Shown: positions 33,704 through 43,748 of the stretch, in pieces | Layout: each line of letters begins with the position of its first letter | Position numbering within the stretch: position 1 is the stretch's first letter | Source: Rhodococcus sp040643435 | GTDB lineage: Bacteria > Actinomycetota > Actinomycetes > Mycobacteriales > Mycobacteriaceae | NCBI RefSeq assembly: GCF_040643435.1 | Contig: NZ_JBEYUH010000018.1 | Span: 31,923 to 95,922 of the forward strand | Direction: 5' to 3' | Length of the DNA: 64,000 nucleotides | Translations under genes and position numbers: made by a program | The notes under the pieces: model-generated | The model's database searches: none | Seen by the model: the letters and a program-made list of their open reading frames with translations, nothing else | What the model was told of the DNA's origin: nothing

Positions 33704-34887
33704 CCGGATCGAGTTGGATCGATCTGATCATCGTGGTGATCGTCCTGATCGCTGCGTCCTCCGGGCTCCGGCAGGGCGCTGTCGCATCGGCGTTGGCCTT
33801 CCTCGGTGTGCTGCTCGGTGCCGTCGCCGGCATCCTCATCGCTCCGCATGTGCTCATCCATGTGGAGGACACGCGCCTGCGCATCCTGGCCGGAATCGCG
33901 CTGATCGTGGTGCTCGTCGTGATCGGCGAGGTGGCGGGCATGGTCCTCGGACGTGCCGCGCGCAGCGGCATCCACAGTCCGGGTGCCCGAGCGGCGGACA
34001 GCATCGTCGGAGCCGGCCTGCAGGCGGTCGCCGTGCTCGTCGCCGCGTGGTTGCTCGCCATTCCGTTGACCGCCACGACCCAGCCCGCCGTCTCCGCTGC
34101 GGTCCGCGGCTCTCAGGTGCTCGGAACAGTCGACGATCTGGCTCCGGACTGGATGCGTGCGATCCCGAACGAGTTCTCTGCGCTGCTCGACACGTCGGGT
34201 CTGCCGGAGGTGATCGGGCCGTTCGGTCGGACGCCGATCGCCGAGGTGGAAGCGCCCGATGGTGCGCTCCTCGAAGGATCGGTGCCGGCCCGCCTGCACC
34301 CGAGCGTGCTCCGCATCAACGGCATCGCCCCGAGCTGTCAGAAGGCGCTCGAAGGGTCCGGCTTCGTCGTGGCACCCGAACGGGTGATGACGAACGCTCA
34401 CGTCGTGGCCGGAACCGCAGCGGTGACCGTCGATACGGCTCGGGGCCCTCTCGACGCGACCGTCGTGCTGTTCGACCCTGAAGTGGATGTCGCGATTCTC
34501 TCGGTGCCGGGGTTGACGGCTGCGCCGCTGAGCTTCGCGCCGCAGCCCGCCGAGCCGGGTGACGACGCGATCGTCCTCGGTTATCCGGGCGGAGGCCCGT
34601 TCACGGCCAGTGCGGCGCGGATTCGTGAGACGCTCGACCTGCAGGGGCCGGACATCTACCGCGGCGGCACTGTCGAACGCGAGGTGTACACGGTGCGCGG
34701 CATGATCCGGCAGGGCAACTCGGGAGGTCCGCTGGTCGACCCGTACGGGAACGTTCTCGGGATGGTCTTCGGGGCAGCTGTCGACGACACCGACACCGGC
34801 TTCGTGCTCACCGCCGCCGAAGTGAGCCGACAGTTGGCGATGGACGGCGGGAACCTGCCGGTGGCGACCGGCGCCTGCATCGTCTGA
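33700..34887 (+). CDS. marP: Membrane serine protease MarP
   Basis: 395 residues. CvpA-like N-terminus with four membrane helices, then an extracytoplasmic chymotrypsin-like domain. Catalytic triad visible as His234 (TNAHVV), Asp263 (VDVAILS) and Ser341 (QGNSGGPL). Cys in APSCQKAL and the near-terminal Cys in GACIV match the regulatory disulfide of the M. tuberculosis protein (Rv3671c), needed for acid and oxidative-stress survival through peptidoglycan hydrolase processing. ATG overlaps the Nudix stop. Confidence 0.95.
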   Translation: MTGSSWIDLIIVVIVLIAASSGLRQGAVASALAFLGVLLGAVAGILIAPHVLIHVEDTRLRILAGIALIVVLVVIGEVAGMVLGRAARSGIHSPGARAADSIVGAGLQAVAVLVAAWLLAIPLTATTQPAVSAAVRGSQVLGTVDDLAPDWMRAIPNEFSALLDTSGLPEVIGPFGRTPIAEVEAPDGALLEGSVPARLHPSVLRINGIAPSCQKALEGSGFVVAPERVMTNAHVVAGTAAVTVDTARGPLDATVVLFDPEVDVAILSVPGLTAAPLSFAPQPAEPGDDAIVLGYPGGGPFTASAARIRETLDLQGPDIYRGGTVEREVYTVRGMIRQGNSGGPLVDPYGNVLGMVFGAAVDDTDTGFVLTAAEVSRQLAMDGGNLPVATGACIV

Positions 34888-34909
34888 CCCGCTCGAGCGA
34901 GTGTGCGGT

Positions 34910-35845
34910 TCAGGCGACCTCACGCACGAAGTCGGCGAGCAGTGCCGTTACCGCCTCGGGTTTTTCCTGGTGGGGGTAATGCCCGGCGCCGTCGACGAAT
35001 TTCAGGATCCGGCCGGGCGCATGGCTGACGCACCGGCGCAGTGTCGCAGCGATCACGTAGGGATCGAGCGCGCCGTGCAACTGCAGGATCGGCAGTGTGA
35101 GTTCGACGTCCATGGCTTTCATGAATCGCCGCCCGTCGGGACGCCACTGGCTGCGGAACGCCCACCGCTGGTATTCGAGGGTCAGGTGTGCCGTGCCCGG
35201 GATGCGGATCGCGGTGCGCAGCCGTTCGACGACCTCGGCGAACTCGTCGCTCTGCTGCCAGTCGGCCCCGCTCCGGAGTCGCAGCAGTCGTTCGATCTCG
35301 CAGCCGTTGTTCCGCGTCAGTCGGCGTTCGGGGCGCCACGGCAGCTGGTAGGCGAGGAAGGTCGGCAGCAGGGCCTTGCGCTGCGCATGGTCTCGCAACG
35401 TCGCATCGCGCAGTGAGATCGGATGCGGGGAGTCGACCACTGCGATCGCCCGCACGAGCTTGGGGTGGAGCACCGCGGTCGCCCAGCACACGAGGCCGCC
35501 GTCCGCGTGTCCGACGAGGATCGCCTCGGTGTGGCCGAGCGCGCGGATCAGGCCTGCGACATCGTTCGAGAGCGTCCATCCGTCGTAACCGCGCGGTGGC
35601 TTGTCGGTGTCGCCGTAACCGCGCAGATCCACCGCGACGGCCCGGTAACCGAGCTCGGCGAAAGCCGTGAGCTGGTGTCGCCACGACCACCACAGGTCGG
35701 CGAAGCCGTGCACGAACACCACCAGGGGTGTTCCCGGATCCTGAGGCCCGGCTTCCACGGCGTGGAACCGGATGCCGTTGGCATGGATGTCCAGATGCGT
35801 CCACGGGCCGGGATACCGGACCGTGGACGGGTCGGGGAGGGGCAC
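34910..35845 (-). CDS. Alpha/beta hydrolase, EphE-like, with atypical nucleophile elbow
   Basis: 311 residues. HGFADLWWSWRHQL oxyanion region, VDLRGYGDTDKPP, lid region, and a C-terminal GAGHYPHQEKPE with the catalytic His. The nucleophile elbow reads VGHADGGLV: the position that is Asp in epoxide hydrolases is Ala, with Asp one residue later. I recall the same elbow in M. tuberculosis EphE (Rv3670), which has the same neighbours. Epoxide hydrolysis is therefore uncertain. Convergent with marP. Confidence 0.88.
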   Translation of the reverse strand: MPLPDPSTVRYPGPWTHLDIHANGIRFHAVEAGPQDPGTPLVVFVHGFADLWWSWRHQLTAFAELGYRAVAVDLRGYGDTDKPPRGYDGWTLSNDVAGLIRALGHTEAILVGHADGGLVCWATAVLHPKLVRAIAVVDSPHPISLRDATLRDHAQRKALLPTFLAYQLPWRPERRLTRNNGCEIERLLRLRSGADWQQSDEFAEVVERLRTAIRIPGTAHLTLEYQRWAFRSQWRPDGRRFMKAMDVELTLPILQLHGALDPYVIAATLRRCVSHAPGRILKFVDGAGHYPHQEKPEAVTALLADFVREVA

Positions 35846-35859
35846 TGACGGTCCGGTGG

Positions 35860-36375
35860 TCAGCGGTTCGCGTGACGCGGCGCTGCGTGACGCGGTCCGG
35901 CCGGATCGGATCCGTCCTGGTTGTTCGGGAGAATCGCCGCGGTCTGCTTGAGCGAGTCGAGCGTCTTGCTCGGTGCGCGCAGCTTGCGGACCCGTAGATA
36001 ACCGATCAGGGCAAGGATCGCAGTGACGACCAGCATGATCAGGAAGACGATGAGGAAGGCGAGCCAGCGGGCCACCCAGACATCGAGCAGCTCGGCCAGG
36101 AAGAAGAAGAAGAAAAACGAACTGAAGGTCAGAACGGCGAGCGCGAGGATGAAGAACAGGCTGCCCTGCACGCCCTTCTTGACCTCACCCGTCACTTCGG
36201 CCTTGGCGAGCTGGACTTCGGCACGGAACAGGGTGGACAACTGTGTCGCGGCATCGCGCACGAGTTCGCCCACGCTGGCGTCGCGGGGTGTCGGAGCGTC
36301 CACCTTCGTCAACGGAATGCCCGAAATGCTCGACGGGACTCCGTTCTCCGGACGATTCGCGTTCGTCACGCTCAC
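35860..36375 (-). CDS. Phage-holin-III-like membrane protein (Rv3669 type)
   Basis: 171 residues if started at the GTG that overlaps the nhaA stop (TAGTG); a GTG two codons on is also possible. Conserved DASVGELVRDAATQLSTLFRAEVQLAKAEV helix, then two membrane helices; the first contains six consecutive Phe codons (run of TTC/TTT near 36104-36124), a sequence prone to slippage. Despite the family name, chromosomal actinobacterial members are not phage-borne. Function unknown. Confidence 0.85.
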   Translation of the reverse strand: MSVTNANRPENGVPSSISGIPLTKVDAPTPRDASVGELVRDAATQLSTLFRAEVQLAKAEVTGEVKKGVQGSLFFILALAVLTFSSFFFFFFLAELLDVWVARWLAFLIVFLIMLVVTAILALIGYLRVRKLRAPSKTLDSLKQTAAILPNNQDGSDPAGPRHAAPRHANR

Positions 36376-37589
36376 TACTCGACCCCTTCGGTTGGTTCGT
36401 TCCGTTGACGGTGGGCACGCCCACGCCGTAACACTAGCGCCGACCCCAGCACGGACGCGATCAATGACGTCACCAGTACGGCGGCCTTGGCGATCTCGGC
36501 CGATTCGCCGGTCAACGACAACTCGGTGATGAGCAGGCTCACAGTGAACCCGATCGCGCCGAGCATTGCGAGCGCGAGCACGTCGCCCCACTGCAGGCCG
36601 GTCGGTTTCGTCGCGAGCCCGAAGCGGATGGCGATCCAGGTGCTGCCGAAGATTCCGACGGTCTTGCCGACGAGAAGACCGAGCACGATCGAGAGGCCGA
36701 TGGGGTCGGTGAAGACGTTGCCGAGCATCTCTGCACCGATGGGGACACCCGAGGCGAACAGTGCGAACACCGGGACACACAGGCCGGCCGACCACGGCTG
36801 GAGGTGGTGGGCGAGGCGCTCGGCCGGCCCGTAGTCCTCACCGGGGTCGGCGCGAACCCTGGTGAGCAGGCCGAGTAGCACCCCCGCGACGGTCGCGTGG
36901 ATACCGGCACTGTGCATCGCGTACCAGGTGAACAGTGCGAGCGGTACGTACAACCAGGGCGTGGTGATGCGTCGCTGTTGTGCGAGCCAGTACACCACCG
37001 CTGCAGCCACGGTCGCGAGCATCCAGCCGAGCGCAAGGCCCGAGGTGAACAGGATCGCGATCAGAGCGATGCCGATGAGGTCGTCCACCACGGCCAGGCT
37101 CAACAAGAAGACACGGGCGCTGGTGGGGATGCGGGAGCCGGTGAGTGCGAGCACGCCGAGCGCAAAAGCGATGTCGGTCGCGACCGGGATCGCCCATGCG
37201 CGCTCCATCCCGGGGGTTCCCCAGCCCACCGCAGCGGCGATGACGGCCGGCAGGACGACTCCACCGGCTGCGGCGATCACCGGCAGAATGGCCTTCTTGC
37301 GTTCGGCAAGTTCGCCCGTGACCAGTTCTCGCTTGAGTTCGAGGCCGGCGACGAAGAAGAAGACCGCGAGGAGTCCGTCCTTCGCCCACGTCCCGAGCGA
37401 GAGATGCAGGTGGAGGGACTCGGGGCCGATCTCGAAATCGCGCAGCGCAATGTAGGACTCCCCGAACGGGGAATTGATCCAGACCAGAGCTATCGCGGCA
37501 GCGGCGAGCAGCAGTGAACCACCCACGGTCTCGGCGCGGAGATAGCGGTTGAGGGAACTGGTCCAGGCTGCGGATGAGGGATCGGACAC
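36375..37589 (-). CDS. nhaA: Na+/H+ antiporter NhaA
   Basis: 404 residues from a GTG with GAAAG upstream. 11-12 membrane helices; ATDIAFALGVLAL and LAVVDDLIGIALIA contain the Asp residues of the ion site (the paired DD is intact). WAKDGLLAVFFFVAGLELKREL is the pH-sensor-side signature. Extrudes sodium in exchange for protons. Shares one base with the downstream holin-like gene, so both are on one transcript. Confidence 0.94.
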   Translation of the reverse strand: MSDPSSAAWTSSLNRYLRAETVGGSLLLAAAAIALVWINSPFGESYIALRDFEIGPESLHLHLSLGTWAKDGLLAVFFFVAGLELKRELVTGELAERKKAILPVIAAAGGVVLPAVIAAAVGWGTPGMERAWAIPVATDIAFALGVLALTGSRIPTSARVFLLSLAVVDDLIGIALIAILFTSGLALGWMLATVAAAVVYWLAQQRRITTPWLYVPLALFTWYAMHSAGIHATVAGVLLGLLTRVRADPGEDYGPAERLAHHLQPWSAGLCVPVFALFASGVPIGAEMLGNVFTDPIGLSIVLGLLVGKTVGIFGSTWIAIRFGLATKPTGLQWGDVLALAMLGAIGFTVSLLITELSLTGESAEIAKAAVLVTSLIASVLGSALVLRRGRAHRQRNEPTEGVE

Positions 37590-37790
37590 AGACGTCTTTC
37601 GGTGGTCGGGGAGGCGGACATGGTCGGACCGTCGCCGACCAGGCTTCCCGGTACACCAGGGACGAGTCTAATGCCGGACGGACGTCTTCCGAGGGGGTGT
37701 CCGATTTGCAGCGGACAGAAACGTCGATGTTCACTTTCCTAGCAATTGGGATTTCTTCCCAGGATATGAGTTCTTCAGTGGAGTGGTTCA

Positions 37791-39161
37791 GTGAGCACAT
37801 CCGTCGGAGTCGGCAAGGGCGATTCCTCGGCCGTCGCAGGTGTACCGCGTCGGCGCATCGTCGTGGCCAGCATGGTCGGCACGTCCATCGAGTTCTACGA
37901 CTTCTACATCTATGCGACAGCCGCTGTCTCGGTCTTTCCCCATCTGTTCTTTCCCCAGGGCAACAGCACGACCGCGCTGCTCGCGTCCCTCGCGACCTTC
38001 GGCATCGCCTTCGTCGCCCGCCCGGTCGGATCCATCGTCTTCGGGCACTTCGGCGACCGGATCGGTCGCAAGGTCACCCTCGTCGGTTCGCTCCTCACGA
38101 TGGGTATCGCGACCTTCCTCATCGGTCTGCTGCCCACCTATCACCAGGCCGGACTGATCGCGCCGGCGCTCTTGGCACTCATGCGTTTCTGCCAGGGACT
38201 GGGCCTGGGCGGGGAGTGGTCCGGGGCGGCTCTGCTCGCCACCGAGACGGCCGAACCGGGTAAACGTGCCTGGGCGGCGATGTGGCCTCAGCTCGGCGCG
38301 CCGATCGGCTTCATCGGAGCCAACGGTCTGTTCCTGATCATCACCCTGCTGCTCGGATACGACAACAGCGATCCCGACCTGTCCAGCGCCTTCCTGGAAT
38401 GGGGCTGGCGCATTCCGTTCCTGCTCAGCGCCGTCATGGTCATCATCGGTCTGTACGTGCGGCTCAAGCTCGAGGAGACGCCGGTATTCGCCAAGGCGGT
38501 CGCCGAGGGCAAGAAGGTGAAGACGCCGCTCGCAGAGGTGTTCAAGACCAGCTGGCGACAGCTGATCATCGGTACGTTCGTCATGCTGGCGACGTACACG
38601 CTCTTCTACATCATGACCACCTGGGTCCTCAGCTTCGGAACGGGCAAGACCCCCGCGGAAGGCGGTCACGGCGCCGGTTTCCAGTACTCGGACTTCCTCG
38701 TGCTGCAGCTCATCGCAGTGCTGTTCTTCGCCGCTGCAGTGCCGGTCGCCGGATGGCTCGCCGATCGCTACGGTCGCCGCGCGACCCTGCTGGTCGTCAC
38801 CGGCGTGATCATGGTCTTCGGCCTGTGTTTCCAGCTCCTGCTCTCGGGCGACGGCATGAGCTCCGGCCGGATGCTGTTCTTCCTCGTGATCGGCATGCTG
38901 CTCATGGGCCTGACCTTCGGTCCGCAGAGCGCGATCCTGCCCGAGTTGTTCCCCACCAATGTCCGTTACACCGGATCCGGGATCTCCTACAACGTCTCGA
39001 GTATCCTCGGGGCCGCGATCGCGCCCTTCATCGCGACTTGGCTGGCCACCACCTACGGCGTCGGCTGGGTGGGTATCTACCTACTGATTGCGGCAGCGAC
39101 GACCTTCGTCGCGCTGCTCGTCGTCAAGGAGACGCGCGACCGTTCGCTCGACGAGGTGTAG
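37791..39161 (+). CDS. MFS metabolite:proton symporter (MHS family)
   Basis: 456 residues, 12 membrane helices, GTG start. SIEFYDFYIYATAA, GHFGDRIGRK and a RFCQGLGLGGEWSGA helix are MHS-family marks, as in ProP, ShiA and KgtP. ETPVFAKAV lies in the central loop. Probably imports an organic acid, betaine or shikimate-like compound; the substrate cannot be told. Followed by a 17-bp terminator convergent with acs. Confidence 0.88.
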   Translation: MSTSVGVGKGDSSAVAGVPRRRIVVASMVGTSIEFYDFYIYATAAVSVFPHLFFPQGNSTTALLASLATFGIAFVARPVGSIVFGHFGDRIGRKVTLVGSLLTMGIATFLIGLLPTYHQAGLIAPALLALMRFCQGLGLGGEWSGAALLATETAEPGKRAWAAMWPQLGAPIGFIGANGLFLIITLLLGYDNSDPDLSSAFLEWGWRIPFLLSAVMVIIGLYVRLKLEETPVFAKAVAEGKKVKTPLAEVFKTSWRQLIIGTFVMLATYTLFYIMTTWVLSFGTGKTPAEGGHGAGFQYSDFLVLQLIAVLFFAAAVPVAGWLADRYGRRATLLVVTGVIMVFGLCFQLLLSGDGMSSGRMLFFLVIGMLLMGLTFGPQSAILPELFPTNVRYTGSGISYNVSSILGAAIAPFIATWLATTYGVGWVGIYLLIAAATTFVALLVVKETRDRSLDEV

Positions 39162-39175
39162 ACCTCGCGCACGCA

Positions 39176-39216
39176 CGAACGCCCCTTCCGGAGTCGGGAT
39201 CCGGAAGGGGCGTTCG
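39176..39216. terminator. Bidirectional terminator, MFS gene / acs
   Basis: 17-bp perfect stem: 39176-39192 with 39200-39216, 7-base loop. Confidence 0.85.
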
Positions 39217-39228
39217 CTGCGTCGGGGA

Positions 39229-41160
<1,932 letters not shown>

Positions 41161-41200
41161 GATGCGGGGCCTCTCTCCGGGATGGTTGCATTCGGGCTCT

Positions 41201-41216
41201 TGTGAGCGTAATCATC
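41201..41216 (-). promoter_or_regulatory. Crp/GlxR-like site upstream of acs
   Basis: TGTGA-GCGTAA-TCATC matches TGTGA-N6-TCACA in 8 of 10 defined positions, 41-56 bases upstream of the acs start. Confidence 0.45.
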
Positions 41217-41358
41217 TGTGACCGGCGCCGCACCGTTCCATCGACGTGCGCAACCGTCACATTCGACCATCGGTTGCTTTCACGCGACGAACGGCAGCCG
41301 GGACCGCCCGGCGAACCTCTCGTCCACAACCCGGGTGCGCGCCGGTACCGTCATCGAC

Positions 41359-42108
41359 GTGAGCGACCCTCTTCAGCCTCTCGTCGATCTTCCGGGCGTC
41401 CGTGAGGCCGCCGACCGTGCCCGCGACGCGCTCGCGGAGGTGCACCGTCATCGGACCAACCGGCGTGGATGGGCGAACACCGCTGCGGAGGCATCGGTGC
41501 GCGCCGCACGCGCATCGGCCTCGATCGACGGCGGGTCGACAGAATTGCCGCAGCCGGGGGAGAGCGGGGATCCGATTCTGGCCGGCGCTCTACGCGTCGC
41601 GCAGGCACTCGACGGCGATGCTCTCGGCAACATGGTGGCGACCTGGCGTCGCGCTCCGTTGCAGGCGCTCGCCCGTCTGCACCTGCTCGCCGCCGCCGAT
41701 CTCGTGGAGGACGCCGGGGAACTGGGTCGCCCACGGACCGAAGCAGGCGTTGCCGAGCGGCTCGACGCGCTAGCGCAACTCGTGACCGGCGGAACGGATG
41801 CGCCGGCACCGGTCCTGGCTGCGGTCGTGCACGGCGAATTGTCCGTCCTGCGACCCTTCGGGGTGGCCGACGGGGTCGTGGCCCGGGCCGCGTCCCGTCT
41901 CGTCTGTGTCGCATCCGGACTCGACGTGCGCAATCTCGGCGTGCCGGAGGTTCACTGGATGCGAAGGTTGCAGGCCTATCGCGACGGCCTCTCCGGATTC
42001 GGAGCGGGGACCGTGGAGGGTGTCGGGGGGTGGGTGCTCTTCTGCTGCGGATCGCTCGAGGCAGGCGCTCGCGAGGCAACCTCGATCGCCGAAGCATTCG
42101 CCGGCTGA
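41359..42108 (+). CDS. Degenerate Fic-like protein (Rv3662c type)
   Basis: 249 residues from a leaderless GTG (TACCGT, 7 bases upstream). All-alpha. ASASIDGG near residue 57 resembles the class II Fic inhibitory motif [S/T]xxxE[G/N], with Asp for Glu; LRPFGVADGVVARAASRL aligns with the Fic active-site loop HPFxxGNGRxxR, with the catalytic His replaced by Arg and the Asn lost. An AMPylation-dead Fic fold is the best reading, from pattern alone. Rv3662c occupies the matching place in M. tuberculosis, on the other side of the Ms1 RNA. Confidence 0.75.
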   Translation: MSDPLQPLVDLPGVREAADRARDALAEVHRHRTNRRGWANTAAEASVRAARASASIDGGSTELPQPGESGDPILAGALRVAQALDGDALGNMVATWRRAPLQALARLHLLAAADLVEDAGELGRPRTEAGVAERLDALAQLVTGGTDAPAPVLAAVVHGELSVLRPFGVADGVVARAASRLVCVASGLDVRNLGVPEVHWMRRLQAYRDGLSGFGAGTVEGVGGWVLFCCGSLEAGAREATSIAEAFAG

Positions 42109-42127
42109 GTGCGGCGCCCCGACACGC

Positions 42128-42429
42128 GAAAGCGGGTGGCATATCGACCGGGATCGATTCCGCCACCCGCAAGCACGGGCTGTCCGAGTTACCAAGCGTG
42201 CTGAAATGGGTTGTGGTTCAAGGCCTCGGCGATGATCCGAATATCGTGGATTCGTCCTCGCAACGGGTGCGGGTACTCATCTTCGATGATCCGGAACTCG
42301 CAGGCCCACAACACTTGTGCCCTTATAGTGGCATCGGCTTCGCGTGGGTGCTCGGTGTCCGTGCTGGGAAGAACAGTCGGGAGATCGAATCTTCTCTTCC
42401 GATTCGGTCTTGGCCTTCCGTCCTTCCGT
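42128..42429 (-). ncRNA. Ms1-like (6S-like) RNA candidate
   Basis: Lies downstream of the Rv3661-like phosphatase gene, on the same strand, and before the Rv3662c-like gene: exactly where M. tuberculosis has MTS2823/Ms1, the 300-base RNA that binds core RNA polymerase. A promoter TTGCCG (42464-42459), 17 bases, TAGAAA (42441-42436) would start at about 42429, and a terminator hairpin ends near 42128, giving about 302 bases. Long-range pairs are visible: 42359-42365 with 42172-42178, 42350-42356 with 42191-42197 (one G-U), and 42306-42312 with 42210-42216, making a rod. A TATAAG at 42327-42322 could give a shorter form. Ends not proven. Confidence 0.6.
42132..42170 (-). terminator. Terminator of the Ms1-like RNA
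   Basis: GCGGGTGGC (42132-42140) with GCCACCCGC (42162-42170) and an inner ATCGA/TCGAT pair; TTT follows on the minus strand. Confidence 0.65.
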
Positions 42430-42519
42430 AACTCCTTTCTACCCCGTCCGAGGGATGTCGGCAAGCCCCCAAAAAGCATCGTTTCTGCCCCCCGCATTCG
42501 CAGTGAGCGGTACTGAGTG

Positions 42520-43368
42520 TCAACGCATCCGGCGCTTCGCCAGGCATCGGGCGGCACCGAGTATCAGCGCTGTCGCACCGAGCGTGGCAGCGAGTGTCAC
42601 AAGGGCCCGGGCTGAGGGACGAGCGCGGCGACCGAGTGGCACCGGCCGGGCGAAAGTCAGGATAGGCCAACCATTTTCGACCGCTTCTCGACGGAGGGGA
42701 CGGTCCGGGTTCACGGCTCGGGGAAAACCGACCTCGAGCAACATGGGCAGGTCGGTGGCCGAATCGGAATAGGCGTAGCTGAGGGAGAGGTCGTAACCGT
42801 ACCGTTCGGCGAGTTCCCGGACGGCGACCGCTTTCGCTTCGCCGAAGCAGTAGAAATCGACTTCGCCGGCATACCTGCCGTCGACGATCCGCATCCGGCT
42901 CCCTGTGCTGTGTGCGGCACCGAGTGTCCGCGCAATCGGTGTCACCACTTCCTGACCCGATGCCGACACGATGATCACGTCGTGGCCGCGGGCTCGATGA
43001 TCGGCGATCAGATCCTTGGCCTCTGCGTAGACGAGCGGTGTCACGACATCCTGCAAGGTCTTCTCGACGATCGACTTGATCTGCTCCACGTCCCAGCCGT
43101 TGCACATGTGCGCGATGTGCTCGCGCATCCGGTCGACACGTGCCTGATCGGCTGCGGACAGCAGGTAGAGCAGTTGAGCGTAGGTGCTCTGGAGCACCGC
43201 CCGGCGACTGAGGAGGCCCTCTTCGAAGAACGGGCGGGTGAACGCCAGCACGCTCGATTTCGCGATGACGGTCTTGTCGAGGTCGAAGAACGCTGCGATG
43301 CGAGTCCGGTCCGGAGCAGCCCCCGTCGACGGGGCCGGTCGGGACGGATTCACGGACAGGTCTGTCAC
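42520..43368 (-). CDS. HAD-IB family phosphatase (SerB-like, Rv3661 type)
   Basis: 282 residues from a leaderless GTG (TATTGT, 7 bases upstream). HAD motif I FFDLDKTVIAKSS, motif II VIIVSASGQEV, and SYAYSDSATDLPMLLEVG for motif III/IV, then a C-terminal hydrophobic stretch (VTLAATLGATALILGA) that may anchor it to the membrane. HAD-IB enzymes include phosphoserine phosphatase; the actual substrate is unknown and has been linked in mycobacteria to the neighbouring septum-site gene. Flanked by the two RNA loci. Confidence 0.9.
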   Translation of the reverse strand: MTDLSVNPSRPAPSTGAAPDRTRIAAFFDLDKTVIAKSSVLAFTRPFFEEGLLSRRAVLQSTYAQLLYLLSAADQARVDRMREHIAHMCNGWDVEQIKSIVEKTLQDVVTPLVYAEAKDLIADHRARGHDVIIVSASGQEVVTPIARTLGAAHSTGSRMRIVDGRYAGEVDFYCFGEAKAVAVRELAERYGYDLSLSYAYSDSATDLPMLLEVGFPRAVNPDRPLRREAVENGWPILTFARPVPLGRRARPSARALVTLAATLGATALILGAARCLAKRRMR

Positions 43369-43463
43369 GATCACCACAATAGGTCGCAGAGTCCTTCGTT
43401 GGCACCGAGTGATCTGCGCGGCGCGCCACTGTTTGAAGTTGCAAGTAGTCCCACCTAACGGTG

Positions 43464-43469
43464 TACTAT
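43464..43469 (+). promoter_or_regulatory. -10 box of the 6C RNA
   Basis: TACTAT, 6-7 bases before the probable RNA start; TTGCAA lies 19 bases upstream. Confidence 0.65.
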
Positions 43470-43474
43470 CGCGA

Positions 43475-43571
43475 ATGCCCGGATCGACATCCGGGTTGTG
43501 TTCAGCCCGACCCCCGGGGCTGAACATAGACGGCCCTCGCCTCCTCCCCCCTGGCGAGGGCTGTCCCTTTT
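43475..43571 (+). ncRNA. 6C RNA
   Basis: About 97 bases between the Rv3661-like and Rv3660c-like genes, the place of the B11/6C small RNA in M. tuberculosis. Three stems: CCCGGAT/ATCCGGG (43478-43495), GTTCAGCCC/GGGCTGAAC (43500-43525) with loop GACCCCCG, and GCCCTCGCC/GGCGAGGGC (43533-43561) with loop TCCTCCCCCCT. The C-rich loops on two stems are the family hallmark. The last stem, followed by TTTT (43568-43571), is also the terminator. In mycobacteria this RNA base-pairs through its C-loops to control mRNAs of secretion and division genes. Confidence 0.88.
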
Positions 43572-43748
43572 GTCGGAGACTCTGCCTACCGACCTCCAGA
43601 CTCTCTCTACACCGCGGACCGCGGCGTATCCGCACCGAGAGGCCGCTCGGTCGCGGTTTGTCCCCAGGCCGCCGATTCATCCACAGGCCGCCTTCCGAAG
43701 GCCGTTCTCGCCACCTCGACACCGGCAAAGCGCGGCAGGCTGGCGCTC

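Noticed and set aside
35860..36375. Prophage remnant suggested by the holin-like gene
   Set aside because: The gene is part of conserved chromosomal synteny (Rv3669) and no other phage gene is near.
42189..42314. A 41-codon frame on the minus strand (VLWACEFRIIEDEYPHPLRG...) with TATAAG seven bases before its GTG
   Set aside because: It lies inside the Ms1-like RNA and its ends are exactly the arms of an RNA helix (GTTGTGG/CCACAAC). The syntenic RNA explains the region better, though a dual role cannot be excluded.
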